From Bradyrhizobium cosmicum (GTDB taxonomy: Bacteria; Pseudomonadota; Alphaproteobacteria; Rhizobiales; Xanthobacteraceae), in NCBI RefSeq assembly GCF_007290395.2, contig NZ_CP041656.2, positions 5,332,001 through 5,396,000 on the forward strand: a stretch of 64,000 bases of DNA, given 5' to 3'. The position numbers were made by a program, and so were the translations under genes. Numbering within the stretch: the first letter of the stretch is position 1; each line of letters begins with the position of its first letter. Below, one piece after another: positions 1-8,191 of this stretch. Below the pieces are notes generated by a model that saw only the letters and a program-made list of their open reading frames with translations, was not told the origin of the DNA and did no database searches.

Positions 1-1302
1 GAAGCGCTGCAGGATCATGCCCAGCGCAAGCGCGGCCTCGTGCATGGCAAAACCGCGGCCGATACAGGCGCGCTGGCCGTTGCCGAATGGCTTCCAGGCA
101 TTGATCGGCCGTTTCGCCTCGGCCTCGCGGCTGAAATTCTCGGGGTCGAAGGCGTCGGGGTTGGGCCCCCAGACGGAGGGATCGCGATGTAATGCCGTCA
201 CCAGGATGGTGGTGAAGGTGCCCTTCCTGAGCCTGTACTTGCCGCCGCCGATGGCCTCATCCTTCAGCGGGGAGATGCCATAGGCCGGCGCCGGCGGCCA
301 CAGCCGCAGGGCCTCCTTCAGGATCTGCGTGATGTAGGTGAGCTGTGTCACCTGCTGGTAGGTCGGCTTCGCATTGACGTCGGGGCCAAAGACGCGGTCG
401 ACCTCGTCATAGGCCTTCTTGAGAATGTCGGGATGCTTGAGCAGCGCATAGATCGTGCAGGACAGCAGGCCGCTCGTAGTCTCGTGGCCCGCGATCAGGA
501 ACGTGTTGATCTGGTAGCGGATATTGACGTCGTCGAGTTGCTCGCCGGTCGCACGGTCGACGCCGGTCATCATGGCGGCGAGCATGTCCTTCTTGTCGTC
601 GATCCCCTCGGCGCTCTTGCGGCGCTCGGCGATGATCTCGTCGACCATCTTGTTCATGAAGGCGACGTCTTCGCCCAAGGTCTTGCGCCGCTTCTGCATC
701 CAGAGCTGCTCGAACGGCAGGCCGCGCGTCATCATGATGGTTTCGAGCGAGCGCACCAGCGACTCGACGAAAGGATGATAGTCGCGCCGGTAGAACGAAT
801 TGAACCGATACTCGAAGCCGCACAGGCCGATCGTGTCCAGCGTCAGCGCGGTCATGTCGTGAACGACGTCGATCTCGTCGTCGGCGTTGAGCCGCTCCCA
901 TTTGTTGACGAGTTGCTCGGCGATATCGACCATGCTCGGGTGATAGGACTGCATGGCGCGATTGCCGAAGGGCTGCAGCAGGATGTTGTGCGCCTTGCTC
1001 CAGTTCGGTTCCCTGGTGTCGGCCGTGAACAGGCCGTCGCCGCCGACTGCGCGCACGCGCCGCAGCGCGCCGCGCACCGTCTTGTCGAAACGTTTCTCGT
1101 CGGATAGCTCGTCGACGAGATCGTGGCCGGAGACGACGACGATCGGCGAGCCCATCATGTCGAGCCAGAAGATCGGACCCAGCTCCTTGGCAAGCCGCGT
1201 CAGGTGCTGCACCGGAGCGGCCGAGTCCAGCGACAGCATGTTGCCGACCACCGGCTTTGTCGGCGGCTGCGGAATCGGGTCCAGTCGGTTCTTGGATGAC
1301 AT
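1..1302 (-). CDS. P450-BM3-like (CYP102-type) cytochrome P450, heme domain; 3' end cut by the window
   Basis: Reads from ATG at 1302 to the left edge with no stop (434 codons visible). It strongly resembles the heme domain of Bacillus CYP102A1: GDGLFT near residue 95 (BM3 Phe87 region), the I-helix AGHETTSG near 270, EALRLWPPAPA (ExxR), and the heme loop FGNGQRACIG with the iron ligand Cys413. CYP102 enzymes hydroxylate fatty acids and carry a fused FMN/FAD reductase after the heme domain. That reductase would lie outside the window, so the fusion is inferred. It is the last visible gene of a minus-strand lipid cluster, separated from the hydrolase upstream by a palindromic repeat. An incompletely open frame at the edge explains why only antisense shadows look like closed ORFs here. 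Confidence 0.9.
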   Translation of the reverse strand, partial: MSSKNRLDPIPQPPTKPVVGNMLSLDSAAPVQHLTRLAKELGPIFWLDMMGSPIVVVSGHDLVDELSDEKRFDKTVRGALRRVRAVGGDGLFTADTREPNWSKAHNILLQPFGNRAMQSYHPSMVDIAEQLVNKWERLNADDEIDVVHDMTALTLDTIGLCGFEYRFNSFYRRDYHPFVESLVRSLETIMMTRGLPFEQLWMQKRRKTLGEDVAFMNKMVDEIIAERRKSAEGIDDKKDMLAAMMTGVDRATGEQLDDVNIRYQINTFLIAGHETTSGLLSCTIYALLKHPDILKKAYDEVDRVFGPDVNAKPTYQQVTQLTYITQILKEALRLWPPAPAYGISPLKDEAIGGGKYRLRKGTFTTILVTALHRDPSVWGPNPDAFDPENFSREAEAKRPINAWKPFGNGQRACIGRGFAMHEAALALGMILQRF

Positions 1303-1334
1303 TAAATACGCTTCCCCCTGCCTCGATCTTCAAC

Positions 1335-1450
1335 GTCGTCATTGCGAGGAGCGCGCGACAAAATTGCGGAGCAATTTTGCGCTGGCGACGAAGCAATCCA
1401 GACTGCCACCACGGATGCATTCTGGATTGCTTCGCTTCGCTCGCAATGTC
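1335..1450. repeat. Family A palindromic repeat, copy 1 (extended)
   Basis: Inverted repeat with outer arms CGTCATTGCGAG / CTCGCAATG and inner arms GAAGCAATCCAGA / TCTGGATTGCTTCG. This copy carries an extra hairpin-like stretch (ACAAAATTGCGGAGCAATTTTGC) next to the left arm, making it about 30 bp longer than the other copies. It fills the gap between the P450 and hydrolase genes. Confidence 0.85.
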
Positions 1451-1455
1451 GGTTG

Positions 1456-2454
1456 CTAGCCAAACCGCCTTCTACGCCATTCGATCAGCTTGGCGTTGAC
1501 CTCTTCCGGCTTCTCCTGCTGCGTCCAATGGCCACTGTCCTTGACCAGATACTTCTCGAGGTCGCTGACGAGTTTCTCCATGCCGTCGGCCGCCGACGGC
1601 GGCAGCACCGCGTCGTTTTCCGCCATGATCATCAATGACGGCACGCTGATATGGTGGTCGAGCCCCTTCGAGCGCTCCCAATTGCGCGTAAAATTGCGAT
1701 ACCAGTTGATGCCGCCGGTAAAGCCGGTTTTCGTGAAGGTGTCGACGAACACCTTCTTCTCGTCGGCCGACAGGATGGGCGTACGCGGATCGTGCCGGGC
1801 GTCATAAGCCGCAATCATCTGCGGGAACGCCAGGTTCGTCTTCGACGAGGCGCCAACGCCCGCGACCGGCGGCTCATCGGGCTTCACGGCCGGCCGCGGC
1901 AGCGGCTTGCGCATGAAAGCATCGAATGTCTGCTCGACCCGGCTGCCAAAAATCCGGTCCGGCTCGCGCGCGGGATCCTGGAACTGGACAATGTACATCT
2001 GGTCGCCGAAGCGCTGGCGGAACAGTGCGATCGGATCGATCGGCGCGCGGTCCCAATGCGGGGTGTTGACGCCGACGACGCCAGCGACGCGCGATGGGTG
2101 CCGCAGCGGCATCTGCCAGACGACGAAGCCGCCCCAGTCGTGGCCGACGAAGATCGCCTTGTCGATCCCGAGATGATCAAGCAGCCCGACGAGGTCGCCG
2201 GTCAGATGCTCCATGTCGTAGGCTTCGACCGGTTCCGGCCGGTCGGTCGCGCCATAACCGCGCTGGTCGGGCGCGATCACCCTTATGCCGGCCTCGCTCA
2301 ACGCCTTGATCTGATGGCGCCAGGAGAAGGCGAGCTCTGGCCAGCCGTGACACAGCACGACCGGCGGGGTGTCCGTGACCGGGCCCGCCTCGTAATAGCC
2401 CATGCGGATTCCGTTCGTCTGCGCGAATTTGAGCGGCGGCATTTCAATCATCAT
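1456..2454 (-). CDS. Alpha/beta hydrolase, epoxide-hydrolase-like
   Basis: About 332 residues from ATG 2454 (the next codon, 2451, is also ATG). AGGA lies 5-8 nt upstream of this pair, which is why I reject an in-frame ATG at 2535 that would run into the preceding gene. Features of the soluble epoxide hydrolase / haloalkane dehalogenase branch: oxyanion motif HGWPE, DQRGYGATDRP, the nucleophile elbow GHDWGG (Asp nucleophile) and the late HWTQQEKPEEV with the catalytic His. It probably hydrolyses an epoxide or ester; the substrate is unknown. It starts 19 nt after the WS/DGAT stop and is likely cotranscribed. Next to a fatty-acid P450, an epoxide hydrolase fits processing of oxidised acyl chains (inference). 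Confidence 0.85.
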   Translation of the reverse strand: MMIEMPPLKFAQTNGIRMGYYEAGPVTDTPPVVLCHGWPELAFSWRHQIKALSEAGIRVIAPDQRGYGATDRPEPVEAYDMEHLTGDLVGLLDHLGIDKAIFVGHDWGGFVVWQMPLRHPSRVAGVVGVNTPHWDRAPIDPIALFRQRFGDQMYIVQFQDPAREPDRIFGSRVEQTFDAFMRKPLPRPAVKPDEPPVAGVGASSKTNLAFPQMIAAYDARHDPRTPILSADEKKVFVDTFTKTGFTGGINWYRNFTRNWERSKGLDHHISVPSLMIMAENDAVLPPSAADGMEKLVSDLEKYLVKDSGHWTQQEKPEEVNAKLIEWRRRRFG

Positions 2455-2473
2455 GAGATTCCTGGCAAGATTC

Positions 2474-4024
2474 CTATTCCGCGGCGCCCTTGATGTCAGC
2501 CGCAGGCGGCGCATAGGCCGCCTCGAGCGCGGCAAACTCCGCCGGCAGCATGTCGCACATTACCTGCACATGCGGAATGATGTTGGCGCCGACGATGAAG
2601 CCGAAATCAAGCTGGTCGCGATAGCTCTGCACGGTGATGTTGAGCGCCTGCCCGTGCGTCGAGATCGACACCGGGAAGATGTGCAGCAGCTCGGCGCCGG
2701 CGGCATAGAGCGTCTGCCGCGGCCCCGGCACGTTGGACACCGTGATATTGGCGGCCGGCGGCAGTACGTCGGACAGATTGGAGCGGCTGTAGAGCAACGC
2801 CAGGATCTGCACCATCATCGGCGCACCGAGCATCGAGATGTTGGAGACCTGCGGCATCAGCGCACGCAGCGGGTGAGACATCTCCTTGGACTTGGTCGAC
2901 TGCGCGATGATGGCTTCCAGCCGTGCCTTGGGATCATCGATATTGGTCGCGATCGAACAGATCATGCCGAACACCTGGTTGTTGGCCTCGGTGTTGCCCT
3001 CCTCGCGGAGCGAGATCGGCACGGCGGCGGTCAGGGATTTGGCCGGCAGCGTGCCGTATTGCTGGAGGTAGCGCCGGACCACGCCGGAGGCGAGCGCGAG
3101 CACGACGTCGTTGAGCTTGCCACCGGCCTGCTTGGCCAGCGCCTTCGCCCGCGACAACGAGATTGACACGCCGGCAAAACTCCGCTCCGACGAGATCGTC
3201 TTGTTGAGCATGGTCGGCGGCGACACCATGCTGGCAAGGCTCTCGCGCGACCTGGGATCGGAGATCTTGCCGAGCACGTCGGAGACGCTCTTGACCATGG
3301 TCGGGATGTTGCCGGCGAAGCGCACCGCGCTCTCGATCTGGTACATCGCATTGTCGAACAGGATCGAGCCGATGTCGCTCTTGCCGGTGCGCGGCAATTG
3401 CAGGTTCTTCGCGGCCGCCGAAGCGTCGAGCGGCTGGGTGAAGAGTTGCTGATAGGAATCGAGCAGGTTCGCCGCGATGTCGCGCGGCTCCTGTCCGGGC
3501 TTGGCTCCCGCCGCCGGCGGATCAACCTGCCGCGGGATCGGCGAGATGTCGTAGATCATGTTGGTCAGCGCCGCACCGGCGCCACCGTCGATCGCGGCGT
3601 GGTGCATCTTGGAATAGAGCCCGACCTCGTTGTCCTTCATGCCCTCGAAGACGTAGAACTCCCACAGCGGGCGGGCGCGGTTCAGGAGCTTGGCGTGCAT
3701 CCAGCCGACGATACGCTCGAGCGTAGCGCGATCGCGGGGCGCCGGCAGGCTGGCGCGGAAGATGTGACGGTCGATGTCGAATTGATCGTCCTCGACCCAT
3801 GTGGGATGGTCGATCTCGAGTGGCGCCTTCTCCAGTCGCGCCTTCAGGATCGGCGCGATGTGCAGGCGCGAGACAATCATCGCCTTGAAGTCTTCGAAGA
3901 AGTCCCCCTTGTAGTCCTCAGGCAGGCGAAAGATCGCCATGCTGCCGACATGCATCGGCATTTCCGGCGTTTCGAGATAGAGAAACGATGCGTCCAGCGA
4001 CGACAGCTTCTTACCGTCAGCCAT
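2474..4024 (-). CDS. Wax ester synthase / acyl-CoA:diacylglycerol acyltransferase (WS/DGAT)
   Basis: 516 aa, close to the usual bacterial WS/DGAT size of 450-520. The acyltransferase motif HHAAIDG lies at residues 141-147, preceded by PLWEFY (119-124) and the N-terminal LSSLDASFLYLE block. The C-terminal half has NVPGPRQTLY, a conserved family segment. Members transfer acyl groups from acyl-CoA to long-chain alcohols or diacylglycerol, making wax esters or triacylglycerol at the inner face of the membrane or lipid bodies. Its neighbours (two alpha/beta hydrolases and a fatty-acid-type P450) support a role in storage or modified lipids. Acceptor specificity cannot be read from sequence. Confidence 0.93.
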   Translation of the reverse strand: MADGKKLSSLDASFLYLETPEMPMHVGSMAIFRLPEDYKGDFFEDFKAMIVSRLHIAPILKARLEKAPLEIDHPTWVEDDQFDIDRHIFRASLPAPRDRATLERIVGWMHAKLLNRARPLWEFYVFEGMKDNEVGLYSKMHHAAIDGGAGAALTNMIYDISPIPRQVDPPAAGAKPGQEPRDIAANLLDSYQQLFTQPLDASAAAKNLQLPRTGKSDIGSILFDNAMYQIESAVRFAGNIPTMVKSVSDVLGKISDPRSRESLASMVSPPTMLNKTISSERSFAGVSISLSRAKALAKQAGGKLNDVVLALASGVVRRYLQQYGTLPAKSLTAAVPISLREEGNTEANNQVFGMICSIATNIDDPKARLEAIIAQSTKSKEMSHPLRALMPQVSNISMLGAPMMVQILALLYSRSNLSDVLPPAANITVSNVPGPRQTLYAAGAELLHIFPVSISTHGQALNITVQSYRDQLDFGFIVGANIIPHVQVMCDMLPAEFAALEAAYAPPAADIKGAAE

Positions 4025-4071
4025 GATTCCCTCCCACGCATACCGACGGGCGCCTTGGCCGGCGCTTCTCG

Positions 4072-4872
4072 TCAGGCCGATATTGCCTGTTCCGGCGGGG
4101 CATATGCAATGGCAAACGGGCCGGCCCGGTCAAATGGGGAGAACTCCCCCTCCGGTTGCGCCAGGCGGTCCGCCACTGCCCACAGCGCCGCGGGGTTGAC
4201 GCCGAGCCCGATATGGCTCGCCAGGCGGACCTCGATGTTCTCGGCGCGGTCGGAGGGCCGCAACAGACAGGTGCGCCAGTTCACGACACCGTCGGTACGC
4301 GAATAGATCGACGTCGCCGGCACCGGAAGATCGCCGGCGATCGCCTCGCGCAGCTCCGCAAAATCCTCGACACGCTCCCCGGACATCATCTCGTAGAGCC
4401 GCGTCGCATTGGTCGCTCGGACATCGCTTGCAAACGGGCTGCCGAGCGTGACGACGCAGCGGACCATCTCGGGCGCCTGAAGCGCGAGATCGCGGGCATA
4501 GACGCCGCCGAGGCTCCAGCCGACCAGGCTGACCTTGCGTCCGCTCGCGGCATGGATCTCGGCGAGACGGGCGTGCAAGGCCTCGCGCATCCGCCCCAGC
4601 CCACCCAGATTGCGGCCCATCCGCCAAGCATGCGCCTCATAGCCGAGTTCGCGGAGATAGCGCCGCATCGGTGCCATCGAGAGGTCGCTGGCGAGAAAGC
4701 CCGGCAACGCCAGAACCGGATGGCCGTCGCCCCTGGGTGCGCGCATCAGGACCGGTGACAGCAGCAGGCTGGCGTTGAACTCGAACAGTCCGCGGGCTTC
4801 GGCAAGCAGCAGGCCGAGGCCCGGCGGACGAAGCCGACCCGTCGCCTGCGGCCCGTCCGGCCCGCGCGCCAT
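4072..4872 (-). CDS. Lipase-like alpha/beta hydrolase
   Basis: 266 aa. The nucleophile elbow GWSLGG puts the catalytic Ser at residue 120, and the oxyanion region is LPGFLASD near 56-63. The fold resembles PGAP1/triacylglycerol-lipase-type hydrolases: a short N-terminal region, GRNLGG, and a TLGSPF segment after the elbow. The start codon overlaps the stop of the upstream DUF6489 gene by one base (TAATG), so translation is probably coupled. With the WS/DGAT gene 47 nt downstream it may release or remodel neutral lipids; that role is inferred from context only. Confidence 0.8.
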   Translation of the reverse strand: MARGPDGPQATGRLRPPGLGLLLAEARGLFEFNASLLLSPVLMRAPRGDGHPVLALPGFLASDLSMAPMRRYLRELGYEAHAWRMGRNLGGLGRMREALHARLAEIHAASGRKVSLVGWSLGGVYARDLALQAPEMVRCVVTLGSPFASDVRATNATRLYEMMSGERVEDFAELREAIAGDLPVPATSIYSRTDGVVNWRTCLLRPSDRAENIEVRLASHIGLGVNPAALWAVADRLAQPEGEFSPFDRAGPFAIAYAPPEQAISA

Positions 4873-5129
4873 TATTTCTTCTTGTCGCCGGCGCGCGTGC
4901 CGCCGAGGCCGGCCATGGTGACGAACATGTCCTGAAAACGCTCCGCGATCTTGGGATCGAAGGTGAACCAGCTCTGGATCAGGGATTCCGGCGAGACCTT
5001 GTCGATGTTGGACATCATCTGCTGTTGCAACTTGTCCATCACGGCGGTCTGCATCGGCATCACGTCGGGTAGTCCGAAGAACTGGCGGGCTTCGAGGGGG
5101 GTACAGTCGATTTCGATGTTAACTTTCAT
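4872..5129 (-). CDS. DUF6489 family small protein
   Basis: 85 aa, starting MKVNIEIDCTPLEARQFFGL. It is a small cytosolic protein of unknown function that I recognise as DUF6489, common in Alphaproteobacteria. It has no signal peptide or membrane segment, an acidic N-terminal half, a Met/Gln-rich middle (QQQMMSN) and a lysine-rich tail. It is first in the lipid cluster, with its stop overlapping the lipase start. In length and composition it resembles small accessory proteins near polymer or lipid-storage genes, but I assign no function. Confidence 0.75.
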   Translation of the reverse strand: MKVNIEIDCTPLEARQFFGLPDVMPMQTAVMDKLQQQMMSNIDKVSPESLIQSWFTFDPKIAERFQDMFVTMAGLGGTRAGDKKK

Positions 5130-5509
5130 GTCCCCTCCGGAAGAGATTCGAACGGCGTCACACAGTATCGCCGCGACATGGTGTGAGACGCAAGCGACCT
5201 GAGACGCGAGGGGGACACCGGTTTCCGCGATCGGCCGATATGGTCAATCAAATCGTTCCGCCGGGCTCGCGCTCGGCTGGGCGGTCGTTTCCGCGATTAT
5301 TCCCCGGGGCCACGCCGGTCGAAAGTCGAATGTCGCCCACATGCCCCTCACCCCTAAATTGTCGGTCAGCATTGCTGCACAGCGGTGCAACTTGGCGCGT
5401 TCCTTGCTGGAATGGCGCTTGCACGGGTCGAGAACTCTGGGCAACATGGATCGATCAGCCCCGCCGAACAATCAAAAATGACGGTGCGGGCGAGTGGAGA
5501 GGGTCAAGA
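5130..5509. promoter_or_regulatory. 380-nt divergent control region
   Basis: Lies between the minus-strand lipid cluster and the plus-strand peptide transporter operon. It holds a sigma-54 promoter candidate (5393-5408), a dyad TGCAC-AGCG-GTGCA (5376-5389) just upstream of it, and two copies of GTTTCCGCGAT (5220-5230 and 5287-5297). An open frame continues from the transporter gene back to 5183, but nothing in it looks coding. Confidence 0.6.
5393..5408 (+). promoter_or_regulatory. Sigma-54 (RpoN) -24/-12 promoter candidate
   Basis: TGGCGCGTTCCTTGCT matches the consensus TGGCACGN4TTGCW at every defined position except A to G at position 5. The GG and GC doublets are separated by the canonical 10 nt. 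Predicted transcription start is near 5420, about 90 nt before the ATG of the substrate-binding protein gene. Confidence 0.65.
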
Positions 5510-7108
5510 ATGTCAGTCGGACGAAGTCTGTTTGCGGCGACGCTCGCCGGTATGCTTGCGTTGGCCGCCTCGCCGGCGTCGAGCCAGACGCTGCGCTACG
5601 CCAACCAGGGTGAGCTCAAATCGCTCGACCCCTACACGCTGAACGAGTCGACCACCAGTGCGCATCTTGGCCACGTCTATGAGGGCCTGGTCGCCCGCGA
5701 CAAGGACCTGAAGATCATCCCGGGCCTTGCCGAGAGCTGGGAGACACCGGAGCCGACACGCTGGCGCTTTCACCTGCGCAAGAACGTGAAATTCCACAAT
5801 GGCGACCCCTTCACCGCGGATGACGTCGTGTTCTCGGCCGAGCGCGTGCGCGCGAAGGGCTCGAATTTCCAGAGCCGTGTTCCCGCCGACGCCAAGGCGA
5901 TCAAGATCGACGACTACACCGTCGATTTCGTGCTGACCTCGCCCAATCCCATCCTGACCGCGCTGTGGGCGACCTGGTACATCATGGACAAGAAATGGGC
6001 AGAGGCGAACGATGCGGTGGCGCCGACGCCGGCCGCCGCAACGACCCCGAGCTACGCCTCGCTCCATGAAAACGGCACCGGCCCCTTCATGATCGAGAGC
6101 CATCAGCCGGGCGTGAAGACCGTCTTCAAGGCCAATCCGAACTGGTGGCGCAAGCCGGAACATAATCTGAAGGAAATCGTCTTCACGCCGATCGCAAACC
6201 CGGCCACGCGTGTCGCGGCGCTGTTGTCGGGCGAGGTCGACGTGATCGAGCCGGTTCCGGTGCAGGACATCGAGCGCGTCAAGGCGAGCCCCAACGCCAC
6301 CGTGCTGACGGGACCAGAACTCCGCACCATTTTCGTCGGCATGGATCAGGCGCGCGACGAACTCTTGTACTCCAACGTCAAGGGCAAAAATCCATTCAAG
6401 GACATTCGCGTCCGCGAGGCGGTTTACCGGGCGACCGATGTCGACCTGATCAAGAATCGCGTCATGCGCGGGCTGTCCACGCCATCCGCATTGATGGTCG
6501 CACCAGAGATCTTTTCGGCGAAGGCTTTCGTCCGGCCGAAGTTCGACCCCGACGCCGCCAAGAAACTTCTGGCGGACGCCGGCTATGCGGACGGCTTCGA
6601 AGTGACGATGGACTGCCCGAACGACCGCTACGTCAATGACGCAGCCATCTGCCAGGCAATCGTCGGTATGCTCGCTCGCATCAACATCAAGGTGGACCTG
6701 CTGGCCCAACCCAAGGCCCAGTATTTCGCCAAGGTGTTGAAGCCCGGCGGCTACAAAACCTCGCTGTTCATGCTGGGCTGGACCCCGGATACGCTCGACT
6801 CCCAGAACGTGCTGCACGACATCATGGGCTGCCGGGATGATCCGAAGGATCCCAATCGCGGCGAAGCCAACCTCGCCGGCTATTGCAACAAGGAGTTCGA
6901 CGATCTCGCCGACAAGGTTCTCCTTGAATCCGATACGGCCAAGCGCGATCAACTGATCAAGCAGGCTTTCGAGGTCTCGATCAAGGATTGGGCCTATGTC
7001 CCGTTGCACCAGCAGGCGCTTGCCTGGGGTGTGTCGAAAAAAGTGAAACTGACCCAGCGCGCGGACAATCAGGTCCTGCTCTACTGGGCGACCAAGCAAG
7101 ACGAGTAA
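5510..7108 (+). CDS. Peptide/oligopeptide ABC transporter substrate-binding protein (SBP family 5), first system
   Basis: 532 aa from ATG 5510, chosen because GGAGAGGG precedes it and a typical Sec signal peptide follows (hydrophobic core LFAATLAGMLALAAS, cleavage near PASSQ). In-frame codons back to 5183 would place the signal peptide internally. The family 5 landmarks are YANQGELKSLDPYT, LAESWE, WRFHLRKNVKFHNGDPFTADDVVFS and GTGPF. It should bind a peptide-like ligand in the periplasm and deliver it to the permeases encoded next. It is first in a long operon behind a sigma-54 promoter candidate and is followed by a strong hairpin, a common way of keeping binding protein in excess. Confidence 0.93.
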   Translation: MSVGRSLFAATLAGMLALAASPASSQTLRYANQGELKSLDPYTLNESTTSAHLGHVYEGLVARDKDLKIIPGLAESWETPEPTRWRFHLRKNVKFHNGDPFTADDVVFSAERVRAKGSNFQSRVPADAKAIKIDDYTVDFVLTSPNPILTALWATWYIMDKKWAEANDAVAPTPAAATTPSYASLHENGTGPFMIESHQPGVKTVFKANPNWWRKPEHNLKEIVFTPIANPATRVAALLSGEVDVIEPVPVQDIERVKASPNATVLTGPELRTIFVGMDQARDELLYSNVKGKNPFKDIRVREAVYRATDVDLIKNRVMRGLSTPSALMVAPEIFSAKAFVRPKFDPDAAKKLLADAGYADGFEVTMDCPNDRYVNDAAICQAIVGMLARINIKVDLLAQPKAQYFAKVLKPGGYKTSLFMLGWTPDTLDSQNVLHDIMGCRDDPKDPNRGEANLAGYCNKEFDDLADKVLLESDTAKRDQLIKQAFEVSIKDWAYVPLHQQALAWGVSKKVKLTQRADNQVLLYWATKQDE

Positions 7109-7124
7109 TTGTCGACAAGTTGTG

Positions 7125-7154
7125 AAGTCCCGGAAGCGATGGCTTCCGGGACTT
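7125..7154 (+). terminator. Intra-operon hairpin after the binding-protein gene
   Basis: Perfect 13-bp stem AAGTCCCGGAAGC / GCTTCCGGGACTT with a GATG loop. Only a short T-run follows, so it is more likely a partial terminator or 3'-end stabiliser than a full stop, because the permease gene starts 55 nt later on the same strand. Confidence 0.7.
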
Positions 7155-7209
7155 GCATTTTCGGGCTAACGCGATGACGCGTGCCGCTGAAGAGATGTGA
7201 AAGGAACAA

Positions 7210-8190
7210 ATGCTCGCTTTCACACTGCGCCGGGCCATCCAGGCCATTGGCGTCATGATCGCCGTCGGGATCATATCGTTCTCGATGTTCCGTTTCGCCG
7301 GCGATCCCGTGAACCAGATGGTCGGGATGGATACGTCGGGCGCCGAACGCGCGGCGATCCGCAAGTCGCTCGGCCTCGACGATCCCGTGATCGTGCAGTT
7401 CGGCCGCTATATCGGCAACGCGGCGCAGTTCAAGTTCGGCGTGTCCTACCAGTTCCGCCTGCCGGTCACGAGCCTGCTGATCGAGCGCATGCCGGCGACG
7501 CTGGAGCTCGCGATCTGCGCCACGATCTTTGCGATGGTCAGCGGCATCCTGATGGGGGTCTTTTCGGCACTGCGCCGTGACAGCTGGCTCGCGCATGCAT
7601 TCCAGGCGCTCTCGCTGATCGGCATTTCGCTACCGACCTTCCTGATCGGCATTCTCATGATCTACCTGTTCTCGGTGACGCTGGGCTGGCTACCCTCGTT
7701 CGGGCGCGGCGACGTCGTCCACATTGGCTGGTGGACGACAGGCCTCCTGACACTGTCGGGCTTGAAAGCACTGATCATGCCTTCGATTACGCTTGGCTTA
7801 TTTCAGATGACGCTGATCATGCGCCTCGTCCGCGCGGAGATGCTGGAAGTGATGCGTACCGACTACATCCGCTTCGCTCGTGCGCGCGGACTGACCACGC
7901 GGGCGATCCATTACGGCCACGCGTTACGCAACACGCTGGTTCCCGTCATCACCGTGGCCGGCCTGCAATTTGGCTCGGTAATTGCATTCGCGATCATCAC
8001 CGAAACCGTGTTCCAGTGGCCGGGCATGGGTCTCCTGTTCGTGCAGGCCGTTCAGAACGTCGATATCCCGATCATGGCGGCCTATCTGATGATGGTGTCC
8101 CTGATCTTCGTCACCATCAATCTCGTGGTTGATATCCTCTACACCATCGTCGATCCGCGGCTGCGCTCGACGGTCAGCCGGGCGCATTGA
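7210..8190 (+). CDS. Peptide ABC transporter permease (DppB-type), first system
   Basis: 326 aa with AAGGA six nt before ATG. About six hydrophobic segments and an N-terminal RRAIQAIGVMIAVGIISFS anchor typical of DppB/OppB permeases. The EAA-type cytoplasmic loop is DYIRFARARGLTTRAI followed by HALRN near residue 220-245. It forms the membrane channel with the DppC-type partner that begins 1 nt after its stop. The substrate class is inferred from family and context. Confidence 0.93.
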   Translation: MLAFTLRRAIQAIGVMIAVGIISFSMFRFAGDPVNQMVGMDTSGAERAAIRKSLGLDDPVIVQFGRYIGNAAQFKFGVSYQFRLPVTSLLIERMPATLELAICATIFAMVSGILMGVFSALRRDSWLAHAFQALSLIGISLPTFLIGILMIYLFSVTLGWLPSFGRGDVVHIGWWTTGLLTLSGLKALIMPSITLGLFQMTLIMRLVRAEMLEVMRTDYIRFARARGLTTRAIHYGHALRNTLVPVITVAGLQFGSVIAFAIITETVFQWPGMGLLFVQAVQNVDIPIMAAYLMMVSLIFVTINLVVDILYTIVDPRLRSTVSRAH

Positions 8191-8191
8191 G

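Noticed and set aside
407..1420. 337-aa minus-strand open frame over the left end
   Set aside because: Wrong frame; the real P450 frame runs from 1302 through the window edge and carries all P450 motifs.
5376..5389. NtrC-type enhancer site
   Set aside because: The half sites TGCAC/GTGCA match, but the spacer is 4 bp instead of about 7, and the site abuts the promoter instead of lying upstream.
5412..5426. Second sigma-54 -24/-12 element (TGGCGCTTGCAC)
   Set aside because: GG to GC spacing is too short for an RpoN promoter.
5183..5509. N-terminal extension of the first binding protein
   Set aside because: It would bury the signal peptide and cross the sigma-54 promoter candidate; the ribosome-binding site supports ATG 5510.
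5513..7099. 528-aa minus-strand open frame
   Set aside because: Exactly opposite the substrate-binding protein gene with no domain features.
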